Counted from the stretch's first letter, positions 23,401-32,325 are shown. The stretch is 64,000 bases of DNA from Eledone cirrhosa (GCA_964016885.1 OZ024740.1:298312525-298376524); one strand, 5' to 3'. The notes: generated by a model from the letters alone, not told the origin. Numbers and translations: made by a program.

Positions 23401-26400
23401 GAAGAGTTGATGCTAGCGTGGAAGATAGACGTTAAACGATGATGATGATGATGTGTCAGAACTCCTGGGTTTTGTTCTACTCTGAGAGTAAGCTATAAAA
23501 CAAAATACAGTTGGGTGTAATGAGAGAACTTTAGCTGCCCCCCCCCCCCCCACCTGACTCTTTAAGGTCCCTATAATTAAGACACTTCCATTCATGTGGT
23601 CACTATCATTGCCTTCCAATGATAAAGTCAGTTTGACAAACAACTATTTTTTATAGGATTTGATGTTATCATAAAGTCCAGCATTGCCACTTTATAGCAA
23701 CATGATTTGGGAACACAAGCACATCTATACCTTCCAGTAATTTCTACCATTGGGATATCTTATCTTGAGTAACCCTTTCATCATCACCATCGTTTTTACA
23801 TCCATTTTTCCATGCTTGCATGGGTTGGATGGGTCCTTCTCAGCACAGCATTTATCGACTCATTGTGTTCCTTTGTCATCTCCTCTGTGAGTTTCAGTGA
23901 TTTGGGGTCAGCTCTTACAACCTCTACCCTTTCTAGATCTACCTATGCTGTGGCTTCATTCCACTGGCATTTCTGGTACTTCTTCACACAACAATCATTG
24001 TCCATACCAACACAGTCTTCTCTCTTGCACACCACCTTGGATTCCACTTAAACTAGGCTTCTCCCTCAACTCATCCAAGCTCTGCCTCTCTCTCACACTT
24101 ACTTTGCACATCCAACGGAGCATGGTTGCTTCATTTCTCTCCAGTCTATGCATGTCCTCTGCAGTCACAAACCTTGTTTCACTACCATACAGCATCACAC
24201 TTCACACAGAGTTGTCCTTTTGTACTAGGGTGAAACCTTTTGTGGTCAACAGTAGGAGTAGCTCTCTAAACTTTTTCCATCCTATCCTTATTCTAGCTAT
24301 TTTGTTCTCAGAGCACCCGCTTCTGTTGCTAATTACATTGCCTAGATAGCAGAAGCTATCAACCATTTCTATGGGTCTTTTATATGACTGGAATAGGTTT
24401 ACATCACTGGCTATCTTCCCCTCGCTTTTATAACTTTCTTTATAGAGAACTACTACTCTTTGATGTTAGTATGTTCCTTGCTTGTGTTGACAATGTTATA
24501 TTATTGCTTGGATTGGCAGTATCGGTAGTTGGTCGGACGCCATGCTTTGACGCAAAGAGTTATGGCCCTTTCCATTCTGAGTTCAAATCCCGCCGAGGTT
24601 AACTTTGCCTTTCATCCTTTCGGGGTCGATAAAATAAAGTACCAGTAATACACTGGGTAATTGCTGGCCTTGTGCCAAAAGTAGAAACAATTATTGCTTA
24701 TTTGGCATACCAACAGGGATACTGCTTGCATATCATTGTAGCAGAATATGGGAATTAAAGTTATGTAATAAAAATGTTTTTATCTGTCTTCTTATCATAT
24801 GGCATAATTGCTGGCCTTGTGCCAAAAGTAGAAACAATTATTGCTTATTTGGCATACCAACAGGGATACTGCTTGCATATCATTGTAGCAGAATATGGGA
24901 ATTAAAGTTATATAATAAAAATGTTTTTATCTGTCTTCTTATCAGAGGCAGGTCAAGACCTGTGAGCCAGCATTATGGATTGCTTCCAAGCCTCTGGAAA
25001 ACTTCTGAAGGTTATATGCTGGGCTGCTTTTATCTGTGAAAATACAGTTGTCGTGAAGAGTGGAGATATGCATTGACCCAAATTTCTACATTCATAAACT
25101 GTCCAGTTGGTCGAGACAGTTGACGAATCTCATTTACATCTTATTCAAATTCTGATATTAAATTAAAAAAAAACAACAAAAAGCAACAATTCTGACTAAG
25201 TCTGTCTCAAGCCAGGAGGCTCGTCAGGCCAGTGCTTATCTTGGTTTCGATGGTGTTAAGCAACTGAGAATCAATACCCCTCCCCCTTCCTGGACCGGAT
25301 GCCAGTCCATCACAGGGTTAAGCCTCCTCCTATTGCTGATACTCATTTTCAGCTGAGTATATAGGAGCAAGTGTTTTGCTTGAGAACACATGACAATCAT
25401 ACTAAAACTTGCAGTGGAATTGTATGAGTAACAAGGTTACAGAGGAACAATGAAAGGGAAATATAACAAGTTTGTTTTTCAGGATGTAATTGCTTCAGTT
25501 TCAACAAATCATCTTACAACAAGTCACTTACCAAATAAGTACAACTTCTGTATTTATTATAATGTTTTTTTTAAAAAGAAATCCTTAGTGGATTGGCAGA
25601 ATTTGTAGACTTGGATAAAATATCATTAAAGTATTTGTTCTGAGTTCAATTCCAGCCAATGTCAACTTTGCCTTTCAGCCTTCCCAGTGTTGCAAATGGG
25701 TTACATATGAATAAAGTGGTCCTTCATCAGTGATCTTCCAACCATCATCGGTATTTCTTCGCTTTAAAGACCATATACCTCCGGTTGGTGCGAGCAGCGG
25801 CTAAAGAAAGTCGTTGGGACATGTAAATAAAGGGAACAGCGAGAGTATAAACAAACAAAGATGGTGAAGCAACGAAAAGTGAGGAAGAACGAGTCAAGTC
25901 CCAAATTTCCATGGATATAAGTTCGGTGAAATCGTGAACGAGAGAGAATAAAGACCATCAAACCTGTATCTGCTCCTAAATTTGTAAGCCTTATATCTAA
26001 ATTAGAAATCAACATTTTGTTGATTTATCATTCTGGATTTAATTGACTATTTCCTCCTAAATTATTGAAACCTAGTTTTTCCACATTGGTTTAACCCTTT
26101 AGCATTTAAACTGGCCATATCCGGCCAGAATTCTCTCAAATCTTTCTGTTCAAACCGTCTGTAACTGGCTGCCCATACTGATGTTAAGGCAGTGTTCTCA
26201 AAATAAATAACATCAAAATCTCATAGATTTGATACTATGTGAGGTAAAGACTTTTACTATGAAAACAAAATATTAATTATAGAGTAATGTTAAAGGGTTA
26301 AGGTACCAAATTTGTAGAGATGTATTAGTTAACAGGATTGCCACCTCCCACTGCATTATATACTCATTGGTTATTTTATTAACACTGGAAGTATGTGAGA

Positions 26401-29182
26401 CTAAGTTGGTCTCAGTGGAACTTTCATTCATGAAACAGTCAGCCACTCTATTGCCTTTAGAATACTATTTATGGTCATAATGAATTATCTAAAAAATGTC
26501 AAAAGTCTGGCTTCATCAGGTCACTTCTTATCCCAGTTTCCATTGTGTTAAAGGACTGAGAGTACAGTACTCCCCCTAGACAGGACACCAATCCATCTCA
26601 AGGTTAAACCACCAGCTGTTGTTGGTACTTGTTTTCAGTTGAGTATACTGGAGCAATGTAAAATGAAGTATTTTACTCAAGAACACAACACACAACCCAG
26701 TTCAGGAATCGAACCCACGATGTTATGGTCGTAAGTCCGACACCCTTACGCCTAGGCCACACCTCTACATGGATTATAGAAGGTACTATACAATAAAGAA
26801 GAAAAGCCACTGAAGACTTAATATAGCACATTCTGAGAGTTGTAACATGGCAAGTTATACATTCACTAACCCTGTTAAAAATAGCAACCAAATTTTCTGC
26901 AAATCACACCTTACCATTAAAAATAAAAGACATTAGATAATGTAGTACTTCCTTCCCTGGGACTTCAACTCCAGTTGAAATCATAGGGGTGCCATTATGA
27001 TATACAGCATGGACAGTGGATTGGCAGTATTGGTAGGGCGTTGGACATGCTTTGTGGCATATAGTAACAGTTCTTTATGTTGTAGCAGTTATTTTACCTG
27101 GCAATAGGAGTCATAGTTGCTTGGCTGAAGGAATGATTAAGGATTGAGCTAATTGCTTAATTGCTATTTTCAACTCCCTCTATCTATAATTATCAACCAA
27201 CAGAGGTTTATAGCTCATTATTAGTCATGCTGGCTACGTAAAGACTTTCTTATTATTATTCATTGCTTCTGACACCTGCTACATGGTTTCATCACACCAT
27301 AACTTTCGTTAACCCTCTTCCTTTTTGATGGGGGGAAAATCCCTAATTTGGGGTGTGACGTGCAGTGACATGTACTCCGCCTTCAACCTTATTGCTTTGG
27401 CCACAAACCCAGCCTCTGCTGTCTGCAATGTGGAAGAAAGCAATAGTTAAATACTGGGGTCTAATCAACCGCTTCCTCTTTGTACCAATCTCTGTCAAGA
27501 CCCCTCGCATCCTTGGTCCCTGCACTGCTGATTTCCTCTGTAAAGACGAAAAGATGGTGGCCCACTTGAGGAGGTAGTTCTGTAGTAGTTGCAGCATGTG
27601 TCTCTGCTCTGACTGGGTATAGTGATTGTCCCCCCACCCCCTCACTTTTTCATTACTTTATCCTTCTTTCTTTTTATTTTATTTTCTTCCTGTTCCCTTT
27701 AATAGTGTATTTTGTTTTTCTTAGATACTGCTTAATATGTAATTAACTTCTTTTTCTTCTTTGCCTCCACAACCCTCTCAGGAATGTGGGCAGAGTCCTC
27801 AAACATTCCTTCAAATGGGTCCTGTCAAAAGCAACCGTCTCTAATTGATCCGGCTGGGTCCCCAAGCAAGACCAACCGACCTCATGGATGTTATCCTACC
27901 ATCTTTCCCGGGGTCTAGCCATGGGTCTCCTTCTGGTTATTTTTGCCTGTAAAATCTGTCGTGATTCTTTCATGAGACATTTTAACCACATGCCTATTGT
28001 ATCAGAGCTGTGATCCCTTAATTCAGAGCAGTAGCGGTTCTACCTGGAGTGACTCTCTGGTCTCCGAGCTAAGTAATGTTACCCCAAAGACCTTCCTCAC
28101 CCTTCCTTGATGAAGTCACTGCAGTGTTAGATGTAATTAGCAGATATAACAAAATACTCTTTAAACCATTCATAATGAAAATTGTTCAGATTAGATATAA
28201 TTTCGCCGGAGATAGATCAGCAACAATTAATAAGCGGGTGTGGGTGTGGGGAGAGAGGGGGGGGGGGGGGGGCAGGAAAAATAAAATCAATAAGTGTGTG
28301 TGTGTACGTGAGAACAGAACACATTGTTTTCTGCATTCATCATTTGAAAAGAAAATTTTATCTTGCAAAATGGGAATATTTAAAGGATGGGGACATTGTG
28401 TATGACTGACTGCAGAACCTCCTGCTGGAACACCCCTGCACAGCATTGGATTTGGCAGAGTTTAATGAGAAAGGACAGCAATGTGTTCAGCTGTGGCAGA
28501 ACCACATCTAGCCAAGTTTTATAACTGATACTCTTATGGACATAAGAAGACCTTGAGATATATATGGTAAACAGATTATTTTTTATCATCTTCCTCCTTT
28601 TTTCTCCAGTTCCATCATATTTCTAGCCATATTAGTATTTATTATACATCTCACAATGCTTCATATAAACTATACAATAATTCATGTTGATTATAATAAT
28701 AAAGAAGTCTGGAAAATTGACCCTGCCTCTTGGACACTGAAGGCCTTATTTTTTCCTAAAAATTTAGCACTTCAGTATGGGGAGGGGGGGAAACATGAAT
28801 TTGGAGTATCTTCAACACTGAAATACAGTAAGTATTTTTTTGTAGTTCTGCATTTAAAAAAAGATTAAACAAAAACATGCAAAATCAACAACAGAAAAAT
28901 CACTAAGGTATTTTGCTTTTATTTTAGATACAACTGCGAGAACATGATGAACAACTTGCCACACAGTTTTTACAGATATACCGTGACATTCAAATACTGA
29001 AAGTGCAAAGGGCTTGTCAAACCCACCAAGATCTTTTGGATGATGCCATTGATGAAGTTGAAGAAAGAGACCGATTGATTGATTTGTGTGATACACCACC
29101 TCTTAAGTATAGTGAGTCAAAACTAAGACACTGTGGACTGACTAAGATGAATATATGCTCACGTAGGTTCTCTTGTAGTTAG
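13013..29182 (+). CDS. FAM167-family protein (two coding exons)
   Basis: Exons 13,013-14,167 and 28,928-29,182 join in phase 0 across a 14.8 kb GT/AG intron to give a 469-residue protein. The N-terminal 380 residues look disordered: Ser/Asp/Asn/Lys-rich with an acidic patch DIDSDIDETASSIDSDYSD. The last 85 or so match the FAM167 C-terminus: a coiled coil (LREHDEQLATQFLQIYRDIQ, then KVQRACQTHQDLLDDAIDE), EERD, a CDTPP turn and the closing GLTKMNICSRRFS. Vertebrate FAM167A/B are about 160-215 aa, so the N-terminus is greatly extended. FAM167 proteins lack a well-established biochemical role. The start is the first ATG after an in-frame stop at 12,977. The family call is firm; the exact orthologue is not. 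Confidence 0.82.
14870..15062 (+). mobile_element. Probable LINE C-terminal debris
   Basis: Plus reading KVWTDFATDVDVFKKHLNIL then LSKIPD and a stop resembles the last residues of LINE ORF2 proteins (W..L...V..F...L...L). Weak evidence. Confidence 0.35.
15089..15277 (-). mobile_element. SINE-A, full length, with target-site duplication
   Basis: Tail TTGTTTCTACTTTTGGCAC at the low end, head GGCGGTGGATTGGCAG at the high end (minus strand), with a broken head (TGTTAGAGGGTC). Flanked by direct repeats GCAAGCAATAAT at 15,077-15,088 and 15,278-15,289. Confidence 0.88.
15290..17334. other. Mostly unassigned intronic DNA
   Basis: 15,660-15,870 has an open frame of unknown origin (LPKALQKCLEIKRDELTRMI). 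16,780-16,880 resembles part of dispersed repeat DR2. The rest is unique AT-rich DNA with no supported gene. Confidence 0.4.
17335..17558 (-). mobile_element. SINE-A copy
   Basis: Minus-strand copy from tail (GGTTTCTACATTTGGCACAA) to head (TTGCCAATCCACCACCC). It carries the longer tail variant with TTGAAGGGAAGAGGAAAGTT. Confidence 0.82.
17635..17860 (+). repeat. Dispersed repeat DR2, copy 2
   Basis: Inverted relative to 1,665-1,905, and like 32,485-32,660. Contains GAGTTGGCTACCCGCAGGTG, CCATGGAAACGCCTTCTCTA and GTTCGGACCTGGTGTGTATG. Confidence 0.65.
17874..18060 (-). mobile_element. SINE-A, well preserved
   Basis: Low end ATTGTTTCTACTTTTGGCAC, then GACCCCGTAAGGATGAAAGG, high end CTGCCAATCCACCG. 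Close to the family consensus. Confidence 0.87.
18090..18296 (-). mobile_element. SINE-A copy adjacent to previous one
   Basis: Low end AATTATTTCTACATTCGGTA, then GATCACGAAAGGATGAAGGG, high end TCTAACGATACTGCC. Same orientation as its neighbour 30 bp away; the spacer holds CTAGTGGC in tandem. Confidence 0.8.
18300..19575. other. Unassigned intronic DNA
   Basis: A short tandem duplication (AACACTGCCACACTCAAATG type unit) near 19,128-19,190. Otherwise no gene or repeat I can name. Confidence 0.4.
19576..19667 (-). tRNA. tRNA-Lys(UUU)-like with 19-nt intron
   Basis: The acceptor GCCCGCA/TGTGGGC is fully paired (one G-U), discriminator G. D arm ATAGCTCAGTCGGTAGAGC, anticodon stem TCAGA/TCTGA, loop CTTTTA+A with anticodon UUU, T loop TTCAAGT. 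A 19-nt insert (TGAGTAAATGCGTGAAGGT) lies after position 37. The T stem has one mismatch (GCGGG/CCCTC). Animal tRNA-Lys genes normally lack introns, so this may be a young retro-derived pseudogene or an unusual functional gene. Confidence 0.7.
19680..20146. repeat. AT-rich intronic DNA with microsatellites
   Basis: (CG)n near 19,950 and (TTA)n near 20,045-20,070. No gene. Confidence 0.5.
20149..20260 (+). mobile_element. SINE-A, 5'-truncated
   Basis: Starts at CAAATCCCGCCGAGGTTAAC and ends AAGTAGAAACAATTATT. Inserted in TA repeats, so the target duplication cannot be read. Confidence 0.82.
20384..20519. repeat. Perfect long palindrome
   Basis: The left arm begins AATATATTTTTCTTCCTAAT and the right arm ends ATTAGGAAGAAAAATATATT. 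The arms are exact complements for at least 50 bp, including the non-repetitive core CGTCTTTTTCTCCCTATTTA, and are separated only by TA-rich DNA. An RNA copy would form a long uninterrupted hairpin. Confidence 0.9.
20520..21100. repeat. AT-rich DNA and dispersed repeat D3, copy 1
   Basis: 20,930-21,060 matches 44,905-45,016 plus 45,204-45,275 (ATATTCCCCCTCCATACACA, TATTATTCTATGTACTATAC, GATGAGTTGTAGTGCACCTG). This copy has no SINE and shows the pre-insertion state of the 45 kb locus. A poly-G run lies near 20,808-20,816. Confidence 0.7.
21165..21360 (+). mobile_element. LINE 3'-end fragment (sense)
   Basis: Plus strand GATTTTACGGGCAAAACCAA, CCCCAAGCAAGATGGTTGGA and AACATCCATGAGATTGACTG. This is the C-terminal coding end of a LINE (roughly GRPQARWLDNI), matched by 58,940-59,110. 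Confidence 0.6.
21520..22135 (-). mobile_element. LINE RT C-terminal fragment (antisense)
   Basis: On the minus strand I read pieces such as KTWTLTKSLTQMVDGCY, TRMLGMALNINQYTL, RMKNSEQYGNLPRVS and DRDRWRELVHGSREF, interrupted by stops. These match the post-RT region of an RTE-like LINE, with a PELVVDFLYLGAKI-like block (the FxYLG motif) upstream. Confidence 0.65.
22135..22240 (+). mobile_element. SINE-A fragment, degenerate
   Basis: TTTAAATCCCGCCAGTACTA then ATTGATAAAATAAGTACAAG. Head and tail lost. Confidence 0.5.
22519..22597 (+). mobile_element. SINE-A tail fragment
   Basis: GGGGTCGATTTAATTGACTT, CCCCCAAATTGCTGGCCTTG, then TAGAAACAAG. The 5' part is missing. Confidence 0.65.
22640..22974. 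other. Unassigned intronic DNA
   Basis: A TA microsatellite near 22,778-22,791. Nothing else seen. Confidence 0.4.
22975..23190 (-). mobile_element. LINE family B C-terminal fragment
   Basis: Minus strand YFFQPVLLEMFRGVRSLT, then TKFLSLLATRFTKVSGDA, then WLFQYLSVAITCGN. Same block as 2462-2740, independently decayed. Confidence 0.72.
23400..23460 (+). mobile_element. LINE-A tail fragment
   Basis: GGAAGATAGACGTTAAACGA followed by (TGA)n, the 3' tail of LINE-A and its SINE partner. Confidence 0.6.
23773..24420 (-). mobile_element. LINE-A: RT C-terminus plus 3' tail
   Basis: Minus strand: MLYGSETRFVTAEDMHRLER, then MLRWMCKVSVRERQSLDEL, then GGVQERRLCWYGQ. This is the LYGSETW...RLERNE..MLRWMC...RRLxWYGH region after the RT of a non-LTR element. 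It is followed towards 23,773 by a tail containing CCATGCAAGCATGGAAAAAT and the ATGATG-type end. Shorter and more decayed than the copy at 52.4-53.3 kb. Confidence 0.75.
24509..24692 (+). mobile_element. SINE-A, full length
   Basis: Head GGATTGGCAGTATCGGTAG, B box GAGTTCAAATCCCGCCGAGG, body CCTTTCATCCTTTCGGGGTC, tail GGCCTTGTGCCAAAAGTAG. Flanked by TTATTGCTT-type repeats at both ends. Confidence 0.88.
24658..24944 (+). repeat. Tandem duplication of SINE tail and flank
   Basis: 24,658-24,797 is repeated at 24,805-24,944 (offset 147 bp), from TAATTGCTGGCCTTGTGCC through CTGTCTTCTTATCA with very few differences. It joins the SINE tail to about 100 bp of downstream unique sequence. Confidence 0.9.
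25200..25400 (-). mobile_element. SINE family S, 3' part
   Basis: Plus strand GTCTGTCTCAAGCCAGGAGG, CCAGTCCATCACAGGGTTAA and TTTTCAGCTGAGTATATAGG. The body matches 30,465-30,712 and 57,388-57,632; the tRNA-like head is missing here. Confidence 0.75.
25587..25690 (+). mobile_element. SINE-A fragment, degenerate
   Basis: AGTGGATTGGCAGAATTTGT, then GTCAACTTTGCCTTTCAGCC. Body and tail lost. Confidence 0.6.
26091..26301. mobile_element. piggyBac-type MITE, complete
   Basis: Begins TTAACCCTTTAGCATTTAAA and ends TTAAAGGGTTAA. TTAA at both ends is the piggyBac target duplication and CCCTTTA the terminal repeat. Internal landmarks CTGGCCATATCCGGCCAG and TCTTTCTGTTCAAACCG recur at 35.6, 56.0 and 56.9 kb. 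There is no transposase. Confidence 0.85.
26505..26772 (-). mobile_element. SINE family S with tRNA-like head
   Basis: Minus strand head GGTGTGGCCTAGGCGTAAGG then GGTGTCGGACTTACGAC and GGGTTCGATTCC, then the body with TACTCAACTGAAAACAAGTA. tRNA-like A and B boxes are visible, but this is a SINE head and not a tRNA gene. Confidence 0.78.
27010..27085 (+). mobile_element. SINE-A head fragment
   Basis: CAGTGGATTGGCAGTATTGG then TAGGGCGTTGGACATGC. The rest is missing. Confidence 0.6.
27340..27650. other. Unassigned open region
   Basis: Both strands are open for 70-100 codons (minus includes RPQYLTIAFFHIADSRGWVC). I recognise no domain, and it lies between SINE and LINE pieces, so it may be repeat-derived. 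Confidence 0.3.
27770..28140. mobile_element. LINE fragments, joined in opposite orientation
   Basis: 27,780-28,090 is an antisense LINE 3' region (ATGGATGTTATCCTACCATC, TTTTAACCACATGCCTATTG). 28,095-28,135 is a sense endonuclease piece (FLDEVTAVLDV), opposite in orientation to the homologous piece at 770-812. Confidence 0.55.
28140..28300. mobile_element. MITE M1 fragment
   Basis: AATTTCGCCGGAGATAGATC and AATTAATAAGCGGGTGTGGG match the M1 end, followed by a poly-G tract near 28,259-28,272. Confidence 0.55.
28928..29182 (+). CDS. FAM167-like coding exon 2 (conserved domain)
   Basis: Acceptor TTTATTTTAG then ATACAACTGCGAGAAC in phase 0; the stop TAG is at 29,180-29,182. It encodes the diagnostic part: a coiled coil with LREHDEQLATQFL, KVQRACQTHQDLLDDA and EERDRLIDLCDTPP, then GLTKMNICSRRFS close to the terminus. 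The protein ends in CS, whereas the vertebrate members, as I recall them, end in LC. Confidence 0.88.
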   Translation: MQLREHDEQLATQFLQIYRDIQILKVQRACQTHQDLLDDAIDEVEERDRLIDLCDTPPLKYSESKLRHCGLTKMNICSRRFSCS

Positions 29183-29192
29183 CTAGGGAATT

Positions 29193-29320
29193 TGAATATT
29201 AGTCTAAAGTGCCTTTTGGTATTTGTTCTGGCTTTCTGCATTCTGAGGTCAATCTTGCTTTTCATCCTTTTGGAGATTGATAAAATAAAGCACTAATCCA
29301 GAACAGTAGACTAATGAAAT
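29193..29320 (+). mobile_element. SINE-A, degenerate, in 3' flank
   Basis: CTTGCTTTTCATCCTTTTGG then AGATTGATAAAATAAAGCAC. It starts just after the FAM167-like stop codon, and its AATAAA could act as a polyadenylation signal. Confidence 0.55.
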
Positions 29321-29636
29321 TATTAAAACATCATGGTATTTGCAATCTGAGTTCAAATCTGAATTTGTCATCTGGTTTACAACTACCACCACCACCTGGC
29401 CCTTAGGTGCTTTTAGCAGAGTCTATTCTATTGCAAGGTGTCCAATTTAAAGATACCTTACTTCCTCCATCCATGCCACTAATTTTGGAGACTGAAAAAA
29501 AAATGGACATGAGCATTGCCTTTTCCTGTGACTAAATAATAAAAGAAAGAGAGAGAGAGAGGGGGGGGGGGAGAAAGATAGTAAACAAAATGATGATGTT
29601 AATAAAATAATTAAACATAGGTAATGGCTTATTTTA

Positions 29637-29850
29637 ATTCTAATAATGGTTTTTAATTTTTGGCACAAGGCCAGAAATTTTGAGGAGAAGGTTATGTCAA
29701 TTATATTGACTCCGGTACTTTATTCTATTGACCCCAAAAGGATGAAAAGCAAAGTTAACTTCAGAAAGATTTGAACTCAGAACAGAAACAGCAGGAACAA
29801 ATACTGCTACTCAAATTTCTGATACTAACTCTGCTGATCCATTGCCTGTA
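29637..29850 (-). mobile_element. SINE-A copy
   Basis: Low end AATGGTTTTTAATTTTTGGC, then ATTGACCCCAAAAGGATGAA, high end CTGCTGATCCATTGCC. Old. Confidence 0.72.
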
Positions 29851-29869
29851 TAAACTCTAATATTGATTT

Positions 29870-30075
29870 ATAATTTTGGCTCAAGGCCAGCAAATGGGTG
29901 GGGTAGTCGATTAAATTGACACCAGTACTTTACTAGTACTTCATTTTATTGATCCCGAAAGGATATAAGGCAAAGTTGACTTCAGAGGGATTTGAACTCA
30001 GAACATAAAGAGTCATTACAAATACCACAAATTGTTTGTCTGACTCTAACAACTCTGCCAATATCCACTGCCCTT
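29870..30075 (-). mobile_element. SINE-A copy
   Basis: Low end TTTTGGCTCAAGGCCAGCAA, then TTGATCCCGAAAGGATATAA, high end CAACTCTGCCAATATCCAC. In tandem with the previous copy, same orientation. Confidence 0.75.
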
Positions 30076-30079
30076 ATTC

Positions 30080-30464
30080 TAAAAAAATGATTTCTGTTAG
30101 GTAAATACCAGGACAAATCTGGTTGGAATGTGTAGAGAGTGGTTTGAATATCTGTAGTACACCAAAAATATCTATTTTACTAATCCAGAAATTAGCCAAA
30201 TTTGAATCCATAGATGAAATAAACTGAATGTGTTAAAGAATTTAGTTCTATGTTCTACAGTTTATGCCACTTCTCCACTCAGACATGGTATCTACTCAGG
30301 CATGGTTATGTAATTAAGAAGTTTGATTAGCTATCTTGTAGTTTCAGGTTTAATCTCAATATACATCACATTGATCAAGTCAATCCTATCATAGACTTGA
30401 GGGTAAAATTAGGTAGATGGAAATGAATCTAATTCTACTTTTACTTTGCTTTTTTTAAAATAAA
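30080..30464. other. Unassigned intergenic DNA
   Basis: AT-rich, no gene or repeat recognised. Confidence 0.4.
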
Positions 30465-30712
30465 GTCTGTCACAAGCCAGGAGGCTCGCTAGGCCGGTGC
30501 TTATCTCAATTTCATGCCGTGAAGCAACTGAGAGCACAAGACTTCCCCCTTGACCGGACCTCAGTCCATCACAGGGTTAAACCCCCAGCTATTACTGGAG
30601 CAATGTGAAATGAAGTGTTTCACTCAAGAACACAAGCCAGTTCAGGAATAGAACCCATGGTTTTATTATCGCAAGTCCAACACCCTTACCACTAGGCCAT
30701 GCGCCTCAACCC
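30465..30712 (-). mobile_element. SINE family S, full length
   Basis: Minus strand: head GAGGCGCATGGCCTAGTGGT, GGTGTTGGACTTGCGATAAT, GGTTCTATTCCTGAACTGGC. The body has GTGTTCTTGAGTGAAACACT, and the tail GTCTGTCACAAGCCAGGAGG lies at the low end of the plus strand. Confidence 0.82.
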
Positions 30713-31030
30713 ATCTTCATCGCATTTAATATCACCATCAAACACCTGAGTGTCTTTACTAGAACCTCTTGTTGCTAACATTTACACCAGACCATGTCTG
30801 AGGATAACTTAATGTGTTGCTTGTTACAACTCATTAGTTGTGTAGTTTCATCTCTTTCACCCACTCAAGTTTCAGAGGCCTTTAAAAAAAAGAGGGTCAT
30901 ATGGGTTGCTCTTTTTCCTCTTACCACACACACAAAAATATCCTTAAAAATATTAGTTTCTTTTGAATAGACAAGCAGGAAAGTATGAACAGGATGGCGT
31001 TCATGCTGTTTCCAAACACATTAGCAAATC
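30713..31030. other. Unassigned intergenic DNA
   Basis: No gene or repeat recognised. Confidence 0.4.
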
Positions 31031-31260
31031 CTCATCATCATCATTGATTGAGATCTATTTTTCATGCTGGTATCTGTTAGGCAGGTTGTCATGTCTTGAG
31101 GCCAGGCTGGTCAGGTGACCATGTCTTGCTCGTACATTCCATATTTTGCTTGGTTTCTACTGTTAGATGCCCTTCCTAATGCCAACTACATTACAGCATA
31201 TACCAGGAGCATGATTTCTACAACTGGAAGACCTTCCTAATGCCAATAACTGAAAAACTA
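31030..31260 (-). mobile_element. LINE-A/SINE tail, 5'-truncated
   Basis: Plus strand CATCATCATCATTGATTGAG, CCATGTCTTGCTCGTAC and AGATGCCCTTCCTAATGCCA: the LINE-A 3' tail without coding sequence. Confidence 0.7.
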
Positions 31261-31399
31261 TCACCAGTTTCGTCTACCTTAGTTTGGTGTGAGTTCTTAA
31301 ACATCATTTGTGGCTTCTGTTATGAAGATTGCAACCTTAAGTTGTAGTGTATGAGAAGATTGATGGTAAAAGACACAGGCTTTATTATTTACTGTTATG

Positions 31400-31611
31400 G
31401 GCAGTGGTTTGGCAGTATCAGTAGAGTGTTGGACAGTGCTTTGCAGCATAGAGTTATGGCCCTTTATGATCTGAGTTCAAACCCCGCTAAGGTTAACTTT
31501 GCCTTTCATCCTTACGGGGTTGATAAAATAAAGTACCTGTCACGCACTGGGGTCGATTTAATCGACTTTCCCCTCCCCCAAATTTCTGGCCTGTGCCTAT
31601 ATAAGAAAGCA
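31400..31611 (+). mobile_element. SINE-A, full length, long-tail variant
   Basis: Head GTTTGGCAGTATCAGTAGAG, TGAGTTCAAACCCCGCTAAG, body CCTTTCATCCTTACGGGGTT. The tail includes GGGGTCGATTTAATCGACTT. Confidence 0.85.
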
Positions 31612-31639
31612 TCATTTACTATTATGTGTTCAGTTTCCC

Positions 31640-32130
31640 TATGATTATTTGAGTTATGAGAAAGAGGCAGAAGGATACGAGTCTCAGAAAAAAAAATAAC
31701 AACTTGCTTAAGCCTCCAATAACACTAGTTAATTTCATCCAGATTCATTTAATTGTTGTGGGTTTTCCTTTCACCTTTAATTAATATTTGTTTTAATGCC
31801 TGGTATTTTATATACCCAAAGAGAAACATCTCACCAAATCTACTGACACTGAGTGTGTATGTGTACGTGCTGATGTTTGAAACAAGTCAGAATATGAGAG
31901 AGATTGTTAACACTGACGTATATTGAGATAATGTGTTCTCTGTAAGAAGTTTATGACAGTGGAATGAATGTATCAGTAAAGACTACAGACAGTATGACAC
32001 ATGGGTTCCAGTTAGATTAGCGAATAAATCAAAGTAGCATTACTAGTCAAGTTAACAGAGCTAACAACTATAGTTGTTAGTCAGGGTTACAAAATAGTGG
32101 AGTTGACATAGTTCTTATTACACTTTTACC
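31640..32130. other. Unassigned intergenic DNA
   Basis: No gene or repeat recognised. Confidence 0.4.
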
Positions 32131-32137
32131 ATTTCTA

Positions 32138-32325
32138 GCCAATTGACTGAGGCTAGAGCGTCAGACACTATGCTTTACATTATAAAGTTACAGCCCTTTT
32201 TGTTCTGATTTCAAATCCCGCCTAGGTTAGCTTTGCCTTTCATCCTTATGGGGTCGATAAAATAAAGTACCTTCCCCTCCCCCAACAATTACTGGCCTTG
32301 TTCCTAAATCAGAAACCATTATTGC
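32138..32325 (+). mobile_element. SINE-A copy
   Basis: Head AGCCAATTGACTGAGGCTAG, B box TTTCAAATCCCGCCTAGGTT, body CCTTTCATCCTTATGGGGTC, degraded tail ACTGGCCTTGTTCCTAAATC. Confidence 0.8.

Larger units (their letters stand above)
14168..28927 (+). other. FAM167-like intron (14.8 kb)
   Basis: Bounded by GTAAGT and TTTTATTTTAG. It holds at least eight SINE-A copies, LINE pieces on the minus strand, a tRNA-Lys-like sequence, a perfect palindrome, one piggyBac-type MITE and two family-S SINEs. No further exon of the gene is needed for frame continuity. Confidence 0.7.

Noticed and set aside
26695..26772. tRNA-like sequences at SINE heads (also 30,640-30,712, 57,388-57,460 and 63,820-63,902)
   Set aside because: A and B boxes are present, but the acceptor stems do not pair and they continue into SINE bodies; not tRNA genes.
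27343..27645. Open frames on both strands as a gene
   Set aside because: No domain, splice context or conservation that I can see; left as unassigned.
28259..28272. Homopolymer G runs (also 121, 2401, 5252, 29,562 and 34,857) as signals
   Set aside because: Short G tracts scattered through repeats; likely simple-repeat drift or sequencing uncertainty rather than regulatory sites.
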